DNA from: Stagnihabitans lacustris
GTDB lineage: Bacteria > Pseudomonadota > Alphaproteobacteria > Rhodobacterales > Rhodobacteraceae
Length of the DNA stretch: 64,000 bases
Assembly: GCF_025950525.1 (NCBI RefSeq)
Contig: NZ_JAPDGS010000004.1
Span: forward strand, 124,001 to 188,000
Reading direction: 5' to 3'
The notes beneath the pieces were generated by a model, which worked only from the letters and a program-made list of their open reading frames with translations, had not been told where the DNA came from and searched no databases. Below, one piece after another: positions 1-8,784 of the stretch; within the stretch, counting starts at the first letter, position 1, and each line of letters starts with the position of its first letter. Both the position numbers and the translations under genes were made by a program.

Positions 1-2
1 CG

Positions 3-182
3 GGCTCGGTCGCCGAGGGCCACGTGACCTGGGAGACCCGCTCTCTGCTGTGGGGCTTCCCCGATTACACCACGGCCCAAGTGACGCCACAGGGGCTGAC
101 GGTCTATGCCCGCCTGCGCTTTGGGCGGGGCGATATGGGCGTGAACGCGGCACGGCTGGCGGAATGGACTGCCGGGCTGTAG
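3..182 (+). CDS. C-terminal end of a DUF1499-like protein (5' truncated by window)
   Basis: Only the last 59 codons are present; the gene starts upstream of the window. The reading frame is open from base 3 to a TAG at 180-182. The tail contains VYARLRFGRGDMGVN followed by a short amphipathic helix. This resembles the end of DUF1499 proteins, small secreted or membrane-anchored alphaproteobacterial proteins of unknown function. Family assignment rests on memory of that C-terminal pattern alone, so it is tentative. Confidence 0.4.
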   Translation, partial: GSVAEGHVTWETRSLLWGFPDYTTAQVTPQGLTVYARLRFGRGDMGVNAARLAEWTAGL

Positions 183-192
183 GTTTGGGGGA

Positions 193-224
193 TTGACCAA
201 AGCTGTCATTGACCAAACCTGTCA
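193..224. repeat. 16-bp direct repeat, two copies, before the triple-repeat gene
   Basis: TTGACCAAASCTGTCA occurs at 193-208 and immediately again at 209-224 with one mismatch; a degenerate third start (TTGAAC) follows at 225. It fills much of the 100-bp gap before the gene at 283. The spacing suggests a direct-repeat operator or a local duplication; no regulator is known to me. Confidence 0.7.
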
Positions 225-282
225 TTGAACAGTTGCGACTTGCCCTGTATCGGCAAAAGGCCCCCCCGGACAGGAGCCTTGC

Positions 283-2955
283 GTGTCGACCATCGTCTTT
301 ATCCGCACCACCAAACTGACCGCCGCCGTCACGCAGCTTTTTGACCTTTGGTCGCAAATCCTGCCCGGAGAGGTGGCGCTTCTGGTCGACGAGACGGCCG
401 GCGCGGTTGATACCGGCGATCTGCCCAAGCATGGCTTTCGCTGGGGCGATCTTTTGGCCCAGGGCCTGCCGGATCGGCCACGGGGTCAGACACAGGCGGT
501 CTGCGCCGATTACCTGATGGCGGCGCTGGCGGCGGATATGGCGCCGACCGACAGGGCTTTGGTCGTCGATGCGGCCCTGGTGCCGCAGATTGCCGATGTC
601 CAGGCCTGGCGCGCGGTTCTGGACGGGCTTGGCGGCCATGACCTGATCCTGGCGCAGGTGGCGCCTGCGCCGAAACCGATGGCCGGGCTTTACGCCGAAG
701 CCCTGACCGCAAGCCCCGCGCTCTTTGGCTTTACGGCGGCTGCGGCGCGGCTTTTGCTGCAGCGCCGGCGCGAGATTGCCGATCAGATCCTGTCGGGCCA
801 GCACCTGCATTGGCCGGCGGCACAGGTTTTCTTGCCCTCCGAGGCGCGCGCCCTGGGGCTTGTGGTGGCCGACCTTGCCACGCTGTTGCCCGGCCCTGTG
901 GTGATGGAGCCTGCGGCGCCGCTTTTGCGCGAAAGCCAGCCAAAGACGGTGCTGGCCAATGGCCTGACCTTCCCCCTGGCCGATGACCGCGCCGATTACC
1001 TGACCCGGGTCGGTGCGCTGTTGACCGCACGTCTGGCGCCCGAGGCCCTGGCCGCACTTCTGGCCCCCGTCATGCCCCTGACCGCGCCCGAGGAAAAGGC
1101 GCTCTCCGACCTGGCCTGGCAGCGCTACGGCTCGCCCTCGCTTGAACGGTTCTTGCCCCGCCCGCGCCCTGCGCCGCGGCTTTATGTCCAGGCCAGGGTG
1201 TTTGACGATCAGGCGGCCGAAGTCTTTGATCTGTGGTCCAAGGTCCTGCCGGGCCGAGTCAGCCTTCTGCTGCCCCAAGCGGCCGAGACGGGGGACCGGC
1301 CCTTTGTCCTGTTGGCCACGGCTTCCGACCCCCAGACCCCCGACCCCCAGACCCCCGAGACCGCCATGGCGACCCTGGCGCCGCTGATGTCGGACCTGGA
1401 TTTCACCTTGGTCGTCCAGGTCGAGGCCGTGCCGGTGGTGCAGACCCCCAAGGCCTGGGCCAAGATCCTGACCCAATGCGCCGAGGCGGATCTTGCGCTG
1501 GTCCAGGTCACGCATCGCGGGGCGGCCTGGGTCCATGCCCGCGGTTTGGACGGGCTTTACACCGATGCCGAAATCCACGGCTGCCAGCCCTTCTTTGTGG
1601 GCTTTACCGCCCAGGCCGCCCGGGCGCTTTTGGCGCGTCGGGCCGCGCTGACATCCCAGCCCGCGCCGATGGTCTTTCTGGCCACCGAGGCGCTGCGCCT
1701 GGGTCTGACCATCGCGGACCTTGCCAAGCTCATGCCGCGCCTGGCGCGCGGGTTGCAGCCGAACCGCCCCTGGTGGTGGCCCGCCCGGCCGCGCTATTTC
1801 GGCCATAACCTGCTGGTCCATCCCGTGACCTCTGACCGCAAGGTCTTTTTGACCGGCGTGGTCAGCATGATCCGCGCCAAGGTCGACCCCGCGCGTGTGG
1901 CCTCTCATCTGGCGCCGGTCCTGCCGCTGACCGCGCAGGAAACCCGCTGGATGCAGGTGACGGTGGACAAGGCCTGGGGCGGCGTGCCCGGGCTGGAGGC
2001 GCTGATCCCCCAGACCGCGCGCGACCCCGGCACCCCCGCCACGCTGCGGCTTTTCATCCGCAGCAAGGTCATGGACGACATGACTGCGGCGCTTTTCGAC
2101 CTTTGGTCGCAGGTGCTTCCCGGTCAGGTCACGATCCTGATGGATGAGACAGAGGGCAGGATCGACACCGGCGATCGGCCGAAAGTGGCCTTCGACCTCA
2201 AGGACTTGCAACGCCAGGGCCTGCCCACGCGGCCCGAGGACAAGGCCGCCTGGCATTGCAGCGACTATGTCATGGCCGCGCTGGAACCCCATCTGGCGCC
2301 GCAGGATTTCGCGCTGGTGATGGATGCCGCCGCCGTGCCGGTGATCCATGACCCAGAGGCCTGGCGCGCGGCGCTGGCGCGGCTGGCCCTGGGCGATCTG
2401 GCCGCCGCCGACCTGGGGCCGCGCCCCGAAGAGTGGCGCTGGCGGCGCGGCCTGGGCCGGATCTATGCCGATGCCGAGGTGATGGGCTGTCAGACCGTGG
2501 TTCTGGGCTTCACCCGCGCCACCGCCCGCGCCATGACCGCGCGCCGGCTGCAGATTGCCGCGGACCTTGCCGCCGGTCTGCACGACCAATGGCCGCATGG
2601 CGAGGCTTTCGTGGCCACCGAGGCCCTGCGCCTGGGGCTGCGTGTCACCGATCTGATGGTCGAGATGCCGGGGCTTGGACCCGAGTTCTCGCCCCATGCG
2701 CCCTTTTGGTGGGACAAGCGGCCGGCGCAGATCGGCCGCAACACCTTGCTGCATCCGGTGACGCGCCAGCGCGAGACCTTCGTGGCCAATATCGTGGCGA
2801 TGATCCGCAAATCCGACCCGCCGCGCCTGGTGGCCGAGCGTCTGTCCGCGATCCTGCCGCTGACCGATGCCGAAAGGGAATGGCTTGACCTTGTGGTGTC
2901 GCGCCACACCGATATGCCCGACCTTGCGCGCTTCCTCGCCTTTGGCGCAGCTTGA
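283..2955 (+). CDS. Unknown 890-aa protein of three tandem ~290-aa domains
   Basis: Starts at GTG, with CAGGAG 7-12 nt upstream. The protein is three copies of one domain (about residues 1-293, 294-588 and 589-890). Each copy opens with a beta-strand then FDLWSQxLPG. It continues with a DYxMAAL-like helix and an ALVxDAAxVP strand (clearest in copies 1 and 3), xGFTxxxARxLLxRR, and EALRLGLxxxDL, and ends in a VxPLTxxE motif. Copies 2 and 3 share a GLxxIYxDAExxGCQ segment and a (W)WW..RP...LLHPVT segment that copy 1 lacks or has lost. No signal peptide or membrane segment is visible. The strand-helix pattern could be a degenerate GT-A glycosyltransferase-like fold, but no DXD motif is convincing. 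An internal 15-bp duplication encodes DPQTPDPQTP near residue 350. Function unknown. Confidence 0.9.
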   Translation: MSTIVFIRTTKLTAAVTQLFDLWSQILPGEVALLVDETAGAVDTGDLPKHGFRWGDLLAQGLPDRPRGQTQAVCADYLMAALAADMAPTDRALVVDAALVPQIADVQAWRAVLDGLGGHDLILAQVAPAPKPMAGLYAEALTASPALFGFTAAAARLLLQRRREIADQILSGQHLHWPAAQVFLPSEARALGLVVADLATLLPGPVVMEPAAPLLRESQPKTVLANGLTFPLADDRADYLTRVGALLTARLAPEALAALLAPVMPLTAPEEKALSDLAWQRYGSPSLERFLPRPRPAPRLYVQARVFDDQAAEVFDLWSKVLPGRVSLLLPQAAETGDRPFVLLATASDPQTPDPQTPETAMATLAPLMSDLDFTLVVQVEAVPVVQTPKAWAKILTQCAEADLALVQVTHRGAAWVHARGLDGLYTDAEIHGCQPFFVGFTAQAARALLARRAALTSQPAPMVFLATEALRLGLTIADLAKLMPRLARGLQPNRPWWWPARPRYFGHNLLVHPVTSDRKVFLTGVVSMIRAKVDPARVASHLAPVLPLTAQETRWMQVTVDKAWGGVPGLEALIPQTARDPGTPATLRLFIRSKVMDDMTAALFDLWSQVLPGQVTILMDETEGRIDTGDRPKVAFDLKDLQRQGLPTRPEDKAAWHCSDYVMAALEPHLAPQDFALVMDAAAVPVIHDPEAWRAALARLALGDLAAADLGPRPEEWRWRRGLGRIYADAEVMGCQTVVLGFTRATARAMTARRLQIAADLAAGLHDQWPHGEAFVATEALRLGLRVTDLMVEMPGLGPEFSPHAPFWWDKRPAQIGRNTLLHPVTRQRETFVANIVAMIRKSDPPRLVAERLSAILPLTDAEREWLDLVVSRHTDMPDLARFLAFGAA

Positions 2956-2988
2956 CGGGTCGCGGATCACCGGTTGGCCCCCCCGATC

Positions 2989-2996
2989 AAAGGAGG
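2989..2996 (+). promoter_or_regulatory. Strong Shine-Dalgarno not placed for prfA
   Basis: AAAGGAGG lies 5 nt before a TTG at 3002, but that TTG opens a 32-codon frame (3002-3100) that is out of frame with prfA. The conserved prfA start at 3037 has no good ribosome-binding site of its own. Either the short frame is translated and coupled to prfA, or prfA uses TTG 2974, or there is a one-base error here. Confidence 0.5.
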
Positions 2997-3036
2997 GGCC
3001 CTTGACCAAACCGACATTCCGCGCCAAACCCGCGCC

Positions 3037-4089
3037 ATGCTGCCAGTGGACAAACTCGCCCAGATCGAAGACCGCTTCGCCTATGTCGAGGCGCGGTTGA
3101 ATGACGGCGGCCAGCCGTCGCAGATTGCCGACCTGTCGCGCGAATACACCAACCTGCGCCCCGTCGTGGCCCAGATCGCTGAATGGCGCCAGTCGGTCCT
3201 GGACCTGACCGAGGCCGAGGCGATGCTTTCCGACCCCGAAATGCGCGAACTGGCCGAAGAAGAGCTTCCCCGGCTGAAGGCGCGCATCCCAGAAATGGAA
3301 CAGGCGCTGCGCCTGGCGCTGTTGCCCAAGGATGCCGATGACGCCAAGCCCGCCATCCTGGAGATTCGCCCCGGCACCGGCGGCGACGAGGCGGGGCTTT
3401 TCGCCGCCGACCTGGCCCGGATGTATCAGCGCCATGCCGAAAAGATGGGCTGGTCCTGGGAGGTGCTGGAAGAGGCCCATTCCGACCTGGGCGGGATCAA
3501 GGAACTGACCGTCCGCGTGGCCGGCGAGGGCGTCTTTGCCCGGCTGAAGTATGAAAGCGGCGTCCACCGCGTCCAGCGCGTCCCCGAGACCGAGGCCCAG
3601 GGCCGCATCCATACCTCGGCCGCGACCGTCGCCGTCCTGCCCGAGGCCGAAGAGGTCGAGATCGACATCCCGGCATCAGATATCCGCATCGACACGATGC
3701 GCAGCTCTGGCGCGGGCGGCCAGCATGTCAACACGACCGACTCGGCCGTGCGCATCACCCATTTGCCCACCGGCATCATCATCACCTCGTCGATGAAGTC
3801 CCAACACCAGAACCGCGCCACCGCCATGGCCGTCCTGCGCGCCCGCCTGCACGACATGGAGCGTTCGCGGATCGACAATGCCCGGTCAGCCGATCGTCGG
3901 GCGCAGGTGGGGTCAGGCGACCGGTCGGAACGCATCCGCACCTATAACTTCCCCCAAGGCCGCCTGACCGATCACCGCATCAACCTGACGCTGTATAGTC
4001 TGGCGCAGATCATCGAAGGCAACCTGACCGAAATCATCGACGCTCTGACCGCCCATGACCAGGCCGCCAAACTGGCCGAAGCGGAATGA
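3037..4089 (+). CDS. prfA: Peptide chain release factor 1
   Basis: Class I release factor that reads UAA and UAG and releases the peptide in the ribosomal peptidyl-transferase centre. The protein is 350 aa, normal for the family, when started at the ATG that gives [14 protein letters not shown]. Visible motifs: the PxT codon-recognition tripeptide as PET at residues 183-185 (in [14 protein letters not shown]), and the universal GGQ at 227-229 ([10 protein letters not shown]), whose Gln is the substrate of PrmC. An in-frame TTG at 2974 would add 21 residues not typical of the family. The stop overlaps the start of prmC (ATGA), so the two are translationally coupled. Confidence 0.96.
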   Translation: MLPVDKLAQIEDRFAYVEARLNDGGQPSQIADLSREYTNLRPVVAQIAEWRQSVLDLTEAEAMLSDPEMRELAEEELPRLKARIPEMEQALRLALLPKDADDAKPAILEIRPGTGGDEAGLFAADLARMYQRHAEKMGWSWEVLEEAHSDLGGIKELTVRVAGEGVFARLKYESGVHRVQRVPETEAQGRIHTSAATVAVLPEAEEVEIDIPASDIRIDTMRSSGAGGQHVNTTDSAVRITHLPTGIIITSSMKSQHQNRATAMAVLRARLHDMERSRIDNARSADRRAQVGSGDRSERIRTYNFPQGRLTDHRINLTLYSLAQIIEGNLTEIIDALTAHDQAAKLAEAE

Positions 4090-4943
4090 GGGCGCAACAG
4101 GCCCTGACCGAGGCCGTGGCGGTCTTGCGCGGGGCAGGGGTCGCGGATGCGGGCCGCGATGCGCGGCTTCTTTTGGCCCAGGCGCTGGGGATCGCGGCGG
4201 AACGGGTCAACATGATCTTGCATGACGATATGCCCGACGCGGCCCATCTGCGTCTTGGCGCCCTCGTGCAAATCCGGGCCTCCCGGGTGCCGATGGCGCA
4301 GATCCTGGGGGAAAGGCTCTTTTGGGGCCGCGCCTTCAAGGTGACGCGGGACACGCTGGACCCCCGCCCCGAAACCGAGATCCTGGTGGCCGAGGCCCTG
4401 ACCCGGCCCTTTTCCAGGATGCTGGACCTTGGCACCGGCACGGGCTGCATCCTGATCTCTTGTCTTTTGGGGATGCCGCAGGCGGTGGGGGTGGGCGTCG
4501 ATATCTCGCCCGAGGCCCTGCAAGTGGCCGCGCAAAACGCCCGCACCCATGGGGCCAAGGCCAGCTTTCTGGAGTCCGACTGGTTTGCCCGAGTCGAGGG
4601 GCGCTTTGACCTGATCGTGTCGAACCCGCCCTATATCGCCGCGGACGAGATGGCCGACCTCGCGCCCGAAGTGCGCGACCACGAACCCCATCTGGCCCTG
4701 ACGCCCGGTGGCGACGGGCTGCAGCCCTACCGGATCATCGCCCGCGCGGCGCCGGCGCGGCTGATGGCGGGGGGGCGTCTGATGGTCGAGATCGGCCCGA
4801 CCCAGGGCGCCGCGGTCCTGCGGCTTTTTGCCGCCGAGGGGCTGAAGCCCATCCGCATCCTGCAGGATTGGGATCAGCGTGACCGGGTTGTGATTGCGGA
4901 AAAACCGGCCTTGGAGCGTGACTTTGACGCCACCTTGGGCTGA
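4086..4943 (+). CDS. prmC: Release factor glutamine N5-methyltransferase
   Basis: Methylates the GGQ glutamine of release factors using S-adenosylmethionine. 285 aa. It has an N-terminal helical substrate-binding domain (about 1-85) and a Rossmann methyltransferase domain with motif I LDLGTGTG at about 113-120. The catalytic NPPY is at 180-183 ([12 protein letters not shown]). Overlaps prfA by 4 bp in an ATGA arrangement, the usual prfA-prmC pair, placing the modifier directly after its substrate. Confidence 0.95.
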   Translation: MRAQQALTEAVAVLRGAGVADAGRDARLLLAQALGIAAERVNMILHDDMPDAAHLRLGALVQIRASRVPMAQILGERLFWGRAFKVTRDTLDPRPETEILVAEALTRPFSRMLDLGTGTGCILISCLLGMPQAVGVGVDISPEALQVAAQNARTHGAKASFLESDWFARVEGRFDLIVSNPPYIAADEMADLAPEVRDHEPHLALTPGGDGLQPYRIIARAAPARLMAGGRLMVEIGPTQGAAVLRLFAAEGLKPIRILQDWDQRDRVVIAEKPALERDFDATLG

Positions 4944-5107
4944 TTGTCCCGGATTGGCGGAAAAATCTCCTTGCCGTGAGCGCCGGCATGTGGTTATCAG
5001 ACCCAACGCAGGCAGGTGCATGACGCCGCCCGCGCCCCCTTCCATCCGCTTCTTTCCGGGTCATTCTGTCCCGAAGCGCTGATCGGATCATCGGATCAAA
5101 GGACCCC

Positions 5108-6268
5108 ATGCGCTCTTCCAAGTCCCGCTCGCGTTCGAAAACGAACCGCCCGCGCACGCTCGGCAATATCATCAACCGGGTGTTTGACTCGTCGGGCCCC
5201 GAGGGCAAGGTGCGTGGCACGCCGGCCCAGCTGATCGAGAAATACCAGTTCCTCGCCCGCGACGCACAATTGTCGAACGACCGGGTGGCGGCCGAAAACT
5301 TCCTGCAGCATGCCGAACATTACACGCGCCTTTTGGCCGAGGCCCAGCGTGAGATGGCCGCCGAACAAGAAGCCCGCCAGCAGCACCAGCCCCAAGGTGG
5401 CGGGAACGGCCAGAACGGGGGCCAGAACGGGGGCCAAAATGGGGGCGGTCGGCGTGACGATTTCCGCCAGGACTACCGGCCCGAATACCGCGAACAGGAC
5501 GATCAACCCGATATCTCCGGCCATGACGTGATCGACGTGATGGGCGACGAGGATGTGGGTCTGGTCGCCACTCCCGAAGCCCGCCCCGAAAGCCGGCAGG
5601 ACAATCGGGGTGAGGGGCGTGGCGAGGGGCGCGGCGACTACCGCGACCGCAACCAGCAACCGCGGCCCGAGCGCACAGAGAACCGGAACGAGAACCGCGG
5701 CGAGAACCGCAGCGATAACCGGGGCGATGGCAATCGCAACGGCGGTGCCAATGGCCAGCGCCGGACCTATCCGCCCCGCGTCGATCAACGCGACCAAGCC
5801 CCGCGCGACGCGAACCGCGGCGAGCAAGGTGCGCGCGACCAAAGCCGGGGCGACCAAAACCGCGGCGAGCGCAACGAAACCCGCCGTGACGCGCCCCGTC
5901 AGGATGCGCCCCGTCAGGAGGCCCCGCGCCGCGAAGACCCGCGCCGCGATGAGCCCAAGCGCGACGAAGCGATGACGCCCGAAGCCGTCAAGGCCGAGGC
6001 GCCCCGCAAAGAGACCCCGCGCCCTGAAAAGCCCCGCCGCGACCCCGCAGTTCAGGCGGCAGACCAAACGGGGGCCCAAACGGGGGTTCAAACCTCCGAG
6101 GCCAAGGCAAATGCTGCGCCCGAAGCGCAAACCGCGCTGTTCCCCGAAGACCAGGCCCCGGCGAAAAAGCCCCGCGCCACTCCGGCCAAGCCGCGCGCCC
6201 CGAAAAAGCCCGCCGAGGCCGCATCGGAGCCCAAGGCGGAACCCAAATCCGAAGACACCGCTGACTGA
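5108..6268 (+). CDS. DUF4167 domain protein with long disordered tail
   Basis: 386 aa. Residues 1 to about 80 form the conserved DUF4167 domain: a very basic start (MRSSKSRSRSKTNRPR), then RVFDSSGPEGKVRGT and helices ending in FLQHAEHYTRLLAEAQ. The rest is low complexity: a Gly/Asn/Gln run (NGGQNGGQNGG near residue 103), many Arg/Asn/Glu-Asp segments (NRGENR types), then a Pro/Lys/Ala-rich tail with PKKPAEA. It has neither signal peptide nor membrane segment. The Arg-rich ends and disorder suggest nucleic-acid binding, but no function is established. AAAGGA lies 5-10 nt before the ATG. Position after prfA-prmC is typical for alphaproteobacteria. Confidence 0.9.
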   Translation: MRSSKSRSRSKTNRPRTLGNIINRVFDSSGPEGKVRGTPAQLIEKYQFLARDAQLSNDRVAAENFLQHAEHYTRLLAEAQREMAAEQEARQQHQPQGGGNGQNGGQNGGQNGGGRRDDFRQDYRPEYREQDDQPDISGHDVIDVMGDEDVGLVATPEARPESRQDNRGEGRGEGRGDYRDRNQQPRPERTENRNENRGENRSDNRGDGNRNGGANGQRRTYPPRVDQRDQAPRDANRGEQGARDQSRGDQNRGERNETRRDAPRQDAPRQEAPRREDPRRDEPKRDEAMTPEAVKAEAPRKETPRPEKPRRDPAVQAADQTGAQTGVQTSEAKANAAPEAQTALFPEDQAPAKKPRATPAKPRAPKKPAEAASEPKAEPKSEDTAD

Positions 6269-6306
6269 ATCCCAGCGGAGCGCCTGCGGCGCAAGCCTTT
6301 GCCTCA

Positions 6307-6331
6307 CCTCTCGCGCCAAGCGCGCGAGAGG
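6307..6331. terminator. GC-rich hairpin after the DUF4167 gene
   Basis: A 10-bp perfect stem (CCTCTCGCGC / GCGCGAGAGG) with a 5-nt loop begins 38 bp after the stop codon. There is no U-run; the motif pair at 6351-6421 follows. Probable 3'-end structure. Confidence 0.55.
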
Positions 6332-6350
6332 CTCAGGTGCTCCGCAGGGG

Positions 6351-6421
6351 ATATGTAAGCCAGTATGAAAGAGGGGCGGGGCCAGTCGGTTCGCGCCCCC
6401 CTTTCATACTGACACAAATAC
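6351..6421. repeat. Bipartite intergenic motif, inverted pair
   Basis: Plus copy 6351-6370 (ATATGT-N8-ATGAAA, one mismatch to consensus) and minus copy 6402-6421 (GTATTT-N8-ATGAAA on the minus strand). The ATGAAAG ends face each other, so CAGTATGAAAG pairs with CTTTCATACTG around a ~30-nt loop. Located between convergent genes (DUF4167 gene and rsmA). Member of the family described in the findings. Confidence 0.75.
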
Positions 6422-6582
6422 TCTCTGAGATTCGGCCAAGGCCCGGAAGCCGAAATAAAGGCCTTGGTCTTCGCGTCTTTCACAATGGCCCAAATATCCC
6501 CGCCAGAGGCTCCCGGAGACGAAGGGCGTCAGCCCGCAGTCGACACATAGGCTTGCGGCGCAGCCGCGCCTTTGGATCAGGG

Positions 6583-7425
6583 CTAGCCACGCGCGGCAAA
6601 GGCCCGGGCCAGCGCGCAGAACTGCTCCAGCGGGATTTCTTCGGCCCGCGAGGTCGGCTTGATCCCGACGCTTTCCAACAGCGCCTCGACATCGCCCAAG
6701 GGTTTCAGCGACGACCGCAGCATCTTGCGCCTTTGGCCAAAGGCCTGGGCCACGACGCGGTTCAAGACAGCGGCATCGGCGGGAAAACGCGGCTCGGGCA
6801 GGGCCTTCAGATGGACCACCGCGGAATGGACCTTGGGGGCCGGGGTAAAGGCCTCGGGCGGCAGATGCATCACGATCTTGGGGTCGGTCCGCCATTGGCA
6901 CAGGATCGCAAGACGCCCGTAATGGTCATCGCCGACCTTGGCCGTGATGCGCAAAGCGACTTCCTTTTGGAACATCAACGTCATCGAGGTCCAGAAGGGT
7001 GGCCAAACCGCCGGCGTCAGCCAGCGGGTCAGAAGCTCGGTGCCGACGTTATAGGGCAGATTGGCGGCAATGCGGATCGGCGGGGTCAGATGCTGCAACG
7101 GGTCCAGTTGCAGCGCGTCGCCTTCGATCACGGTCAGGCGGCCGGGGTAATGGGCGCCGACCTCCTCCAGTGCCGCGATGCAGCGGCGGTCTTTTTCCAC
7201 GGCCACCACGCGCCGCGCACCCTCCATCAGCAATCCGCGGGTCAGGCCACCGGGGCCGGGGCCGACCTCCAGGATATCGGAATTCGCCAAATCCCCGGCC
7301 AGACGCGCGATTTTCGACGTCAGGTTCAGGTCCAAAAGGAAGTTCTGCCCCAACTCTTTCTTGGCGGCAAGATCATGGGCGCGGATCACGTCGCGCAGCG
7401 AGGGCAGGCCATCAGGAGAGGTCAT
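6583..7425 (-). CDS. rsmA: 16S rRNA (A1518/A1519-N6)-dimethyltransferase
   Basis: Dimethylates two adjacent adenines in the 3' hairpin of 16S rRNA during late 30S assembly. 280 aa. The N-terminal [11 protein letters not shown] signature is at about 21-31, SAM motif [13 protein letters not shown] at about 51-62, and the catalytic NLPYN ([12 protein letters not shown]) at about 124-128. Loss of homologues gives kasugamycin resistance. The ATG lies one base after the TGA of the upstream ybaK-type gene, indicating translational coupling. Confidence 0.95.
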   Translation of the reverse strand: MTSPDGLPSLRDVIRAHDLAAKKELGQNFLLDLNLTSKIARLAGDLANSDILEVGPGPGGLTRGLLMEGARRVVAVEKDRRCIAALEEVGAHYPGRLTVIEGDALQLDPLQHLTPPIRIAANLPYNVGTELLTRWLTPAVWPPFWTSMTLMFQKEVALRITAKVGDDHYGRLAILCQWRTDPKIVMHLPPEAFTPAPKVHSAVVHLKALPEPRFPADAAVLNRVVAQAFGQRRKMLRSSLKPLGDVEALLESVGIKPTSRAEEIPLEQFCALARAFAARG

Positions 7426-7426
7426 G

Positions 7427-7885
7427 TCACACCGTAAAGGGGGCGAGAGTCGCGCCGGTCAAAGTCAAAAGCACCGAAGGCGCCACGCAGAAGATATGGT
7501 TGGGCGTGCCCGCCGCGGCCCAAACCTGGTCGAAGTCCATCAGCCGCGGGTCCATCCAAAGGGGCGAGGCCGTCAGATGGCCCACAGGTGACACCCCGCC
7601 GATGGCAAAGCCCGTCACCGCCCGCACCGTCGCCGCATCGGCCCGGGTCAGGGCCTGTCCCGCAAGTGCCGAGGCGCGCGATGGGTCAACCTGGTTGCCG
7701 CCTGCGGTCAGAAACAGGCACAAGGACCGCTCGCCCTGAAACAGGATCGACTTCACGATCTGATCGACCGCGCAGCCCGCCATGGCTGCCGCCTCAGGGG
7801 CCGTGCGGGTCGAGGCCGGCGTTTGCAGGATCGTGACATCGACCCCTTTCAGGGCCTCGGTCACACGGGTCAGGCTTTTGGACAT
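7427..7885 (-). CDS. YbaK/EbsC-family aminoacyl-tRNA deacylase
   Basis: 152 aa with the YbaK/prolyl-tRNA editing fold. It edits mischarged tRNA in trans (Cys-tRNA-Pro or similar); the exact substrate cannot be told from sequence. Visible features are the [11 protein letters not shown] strand-helix with the conserved Lys, TAGGNQVD, and the GGVSPVGH loop typical of the family. The start at 7885 is chosen because AAGGAG precedes it by 7 nt and the family begins near MSKSLTRV; an upstream in-frame start would add 16 low-complexity residues. Operon with rsmA, one base apart. Confidence 0.88.
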   Translation of the reverse strand: MSKSLTRVTEALKGVDVTILQTPASTRTAPEAAAMAGCAVDQIVKSILFQGERSLCLFLTAGGNQVDPSRASALAGQALTRADAATVRAVTGFAIGGVSPVGHLTASPLWMDPRLMDFDQVWAAAGTPNHIFCVAPSVLLTLTGATLAPFTV

Positions 7886-8023
7886 CAAGGGCTCCTTGGC
7901 TTCGCTTCTGGCACCGCTTGACCCGCCCCGCAAGTGCCCGGGGCCTTTTCAACGCGCGCAGGCCGTGATAGAGGCCCGGGGCAATTCGGCGCCAATCGCG
8001 GCGCCCCATATCCGGAGTTTCCC

Positions 8024-8446
8024 ATGGCGATCGAACGCACCCTGTCCATCATCAAGCCTGATGCCACCAAGCGCAACCTGACCGGCAAGATCGTTGCCAA
8101 GTTCGAGGATGCCGGCCTGCGCGTTGTCGCCTCCAAGCGCATCCACCTGTCGGCCGCCGTCGCTGGCGAGTTCTACGGCGAGCATAAAGAGCGCGGCTTT
8201 TTTGGCGAGCTGGTGGCCTATATGGCTTCGGAGCCGGTCGTGGTTCAGGTTCTGGAAGGCGAGAATGCCATTGCCAAGAACCGCGAAGTGATGGGCGCGA
8301 CCGATCCGGCCGCCGCCGCCGAAGGCACGATCCGCAAGGACTTCGCTTTGTCCAAGGGCGAAAACTCGGTCCATGGGTCGGACAGCCCGGCCGCTGCCGC
8401 GCGCGAGATCTCTTTCTTCTTCTCGGGCCTTGAACTGGTCGGCTGA
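8024..8446 (+). CDS. ndk: Nucleoside diphosphate kinase
   Basis: Transfers the gamma-phosphate from ATP to NDPs through a phosphohistidine. 140 aa, standard length, beginning [18 protein letters not shown]. The active-site His is residue 117 in ENSVHGSDS, the position known from E. coli. GGAG lies 9 nt before the ATG. An upstream in-frame extension is not conserved. Transcribed alone, with a strong hairpin terminator after the stop. Confidence 0.97.
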   Translation: MAIERTLSIIKPDATKRNLTGKIVAKFEDAGLRVVASKRIHLSAAVAGEFYGEHKERGFFGELVAYMASEPVVVQVLEGENAIAKNREVMGATDPAAAAEGTIRKDFALSKGENSVHGSDSPAAAAREISFFFSGLELVG

Positions 8447-8464
8447 TCGGTTTCAACGTCTTGG

Positions 8465-8494
8465 AAAGGGCCGCGCCGCAGGGTGCGGCCCTTT
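8465..8494 (+). terminator. Rho-independent terminator of ndk
   Basis: Ten-bp stem AAAGGGCCGC / GCGGCCCTTT with a 10-nt loop, 19 bp after the ndk stop, followed by TGCTTTGG. Confidence 0.8.
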
Positions 8495-8502
8495 TGCTTT
8501 GG

Positions 8503-8583
8503 TTTGTGGCCCCGATCTCTTGAGGGCCAGATCGCTTGGGGGCCAGATCTCTTGGTGGCCAGCGTCGATTGGGGGCCAGCCCC
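8503..8583. repeat. Degenerate 16-bp tandem repeat, about five copies
   Basis: Successive units at 8503-8518, 8519-8534, 8535-8550, 8551-8567 and 8568-8583 follow the pattern CTTGGGGGCCAGATCT. The middle two differ at 2 of 16 positions and the outer ones are more diverged. The last unit forms the hairpin TTGGGGGC/GCCCCCAA that precedes the motif copy at 8596. Confidence 0.75.
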
Positions 8584-8595
8584 CAAACCCCCGGG

Positions 8596-8615
8596 ATATT
8601 TATGAAAAGATGAAA
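8596..8615 (+). repeat. Bipartite intergenic motif (ATATTT-N8-ATGAAA)
   Basis: ATATTT, ATGAAAAG, ATGAAA. It follows the hairpin at about 8569-8588 and an ACCCCC linker, in the gap between the convergent ndk and tfoX-like genes. Confidence 0.75.
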
Positions 8616-8784
8616 TGGGGGGCAGGTCCATCCGCGTCGGCGGGGCCTTCAGGCCAGTGCGGTGAGGGCGCGCGCCCTACAAAGCTGATCCCATATCGGT
8701 GAGAGACGTGAAAGCCTCGTGGCGGCCATGTCCCGCCGATTGCAGGCTTGGCATCCGGTAGGGCGACACAGGCGGTGGTTAAGC

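Noticed and set aside
203-225. Pho box before the triple-repeat gene
   Set aside because: The two CTGTCAT elements are 16 bp apart, whereas PhoB half-sites repeat every 11 bp.
1330-1360. Tandem repeat in the triple-repeat gene as a mobile element
   Set aside because: Only a 15-bp in-frame duplication (DPQTP twice); a simple slippage product.
5096-6319. 407-aa open frame on the minus strand opposite the DUF4167 gene
   Set aside because: The peptide is a low-complexity Leu/Gly/Ala/Arg shadow of the Arg/Asn-rich gene on the other strand, without a ribosome-binding site or family.
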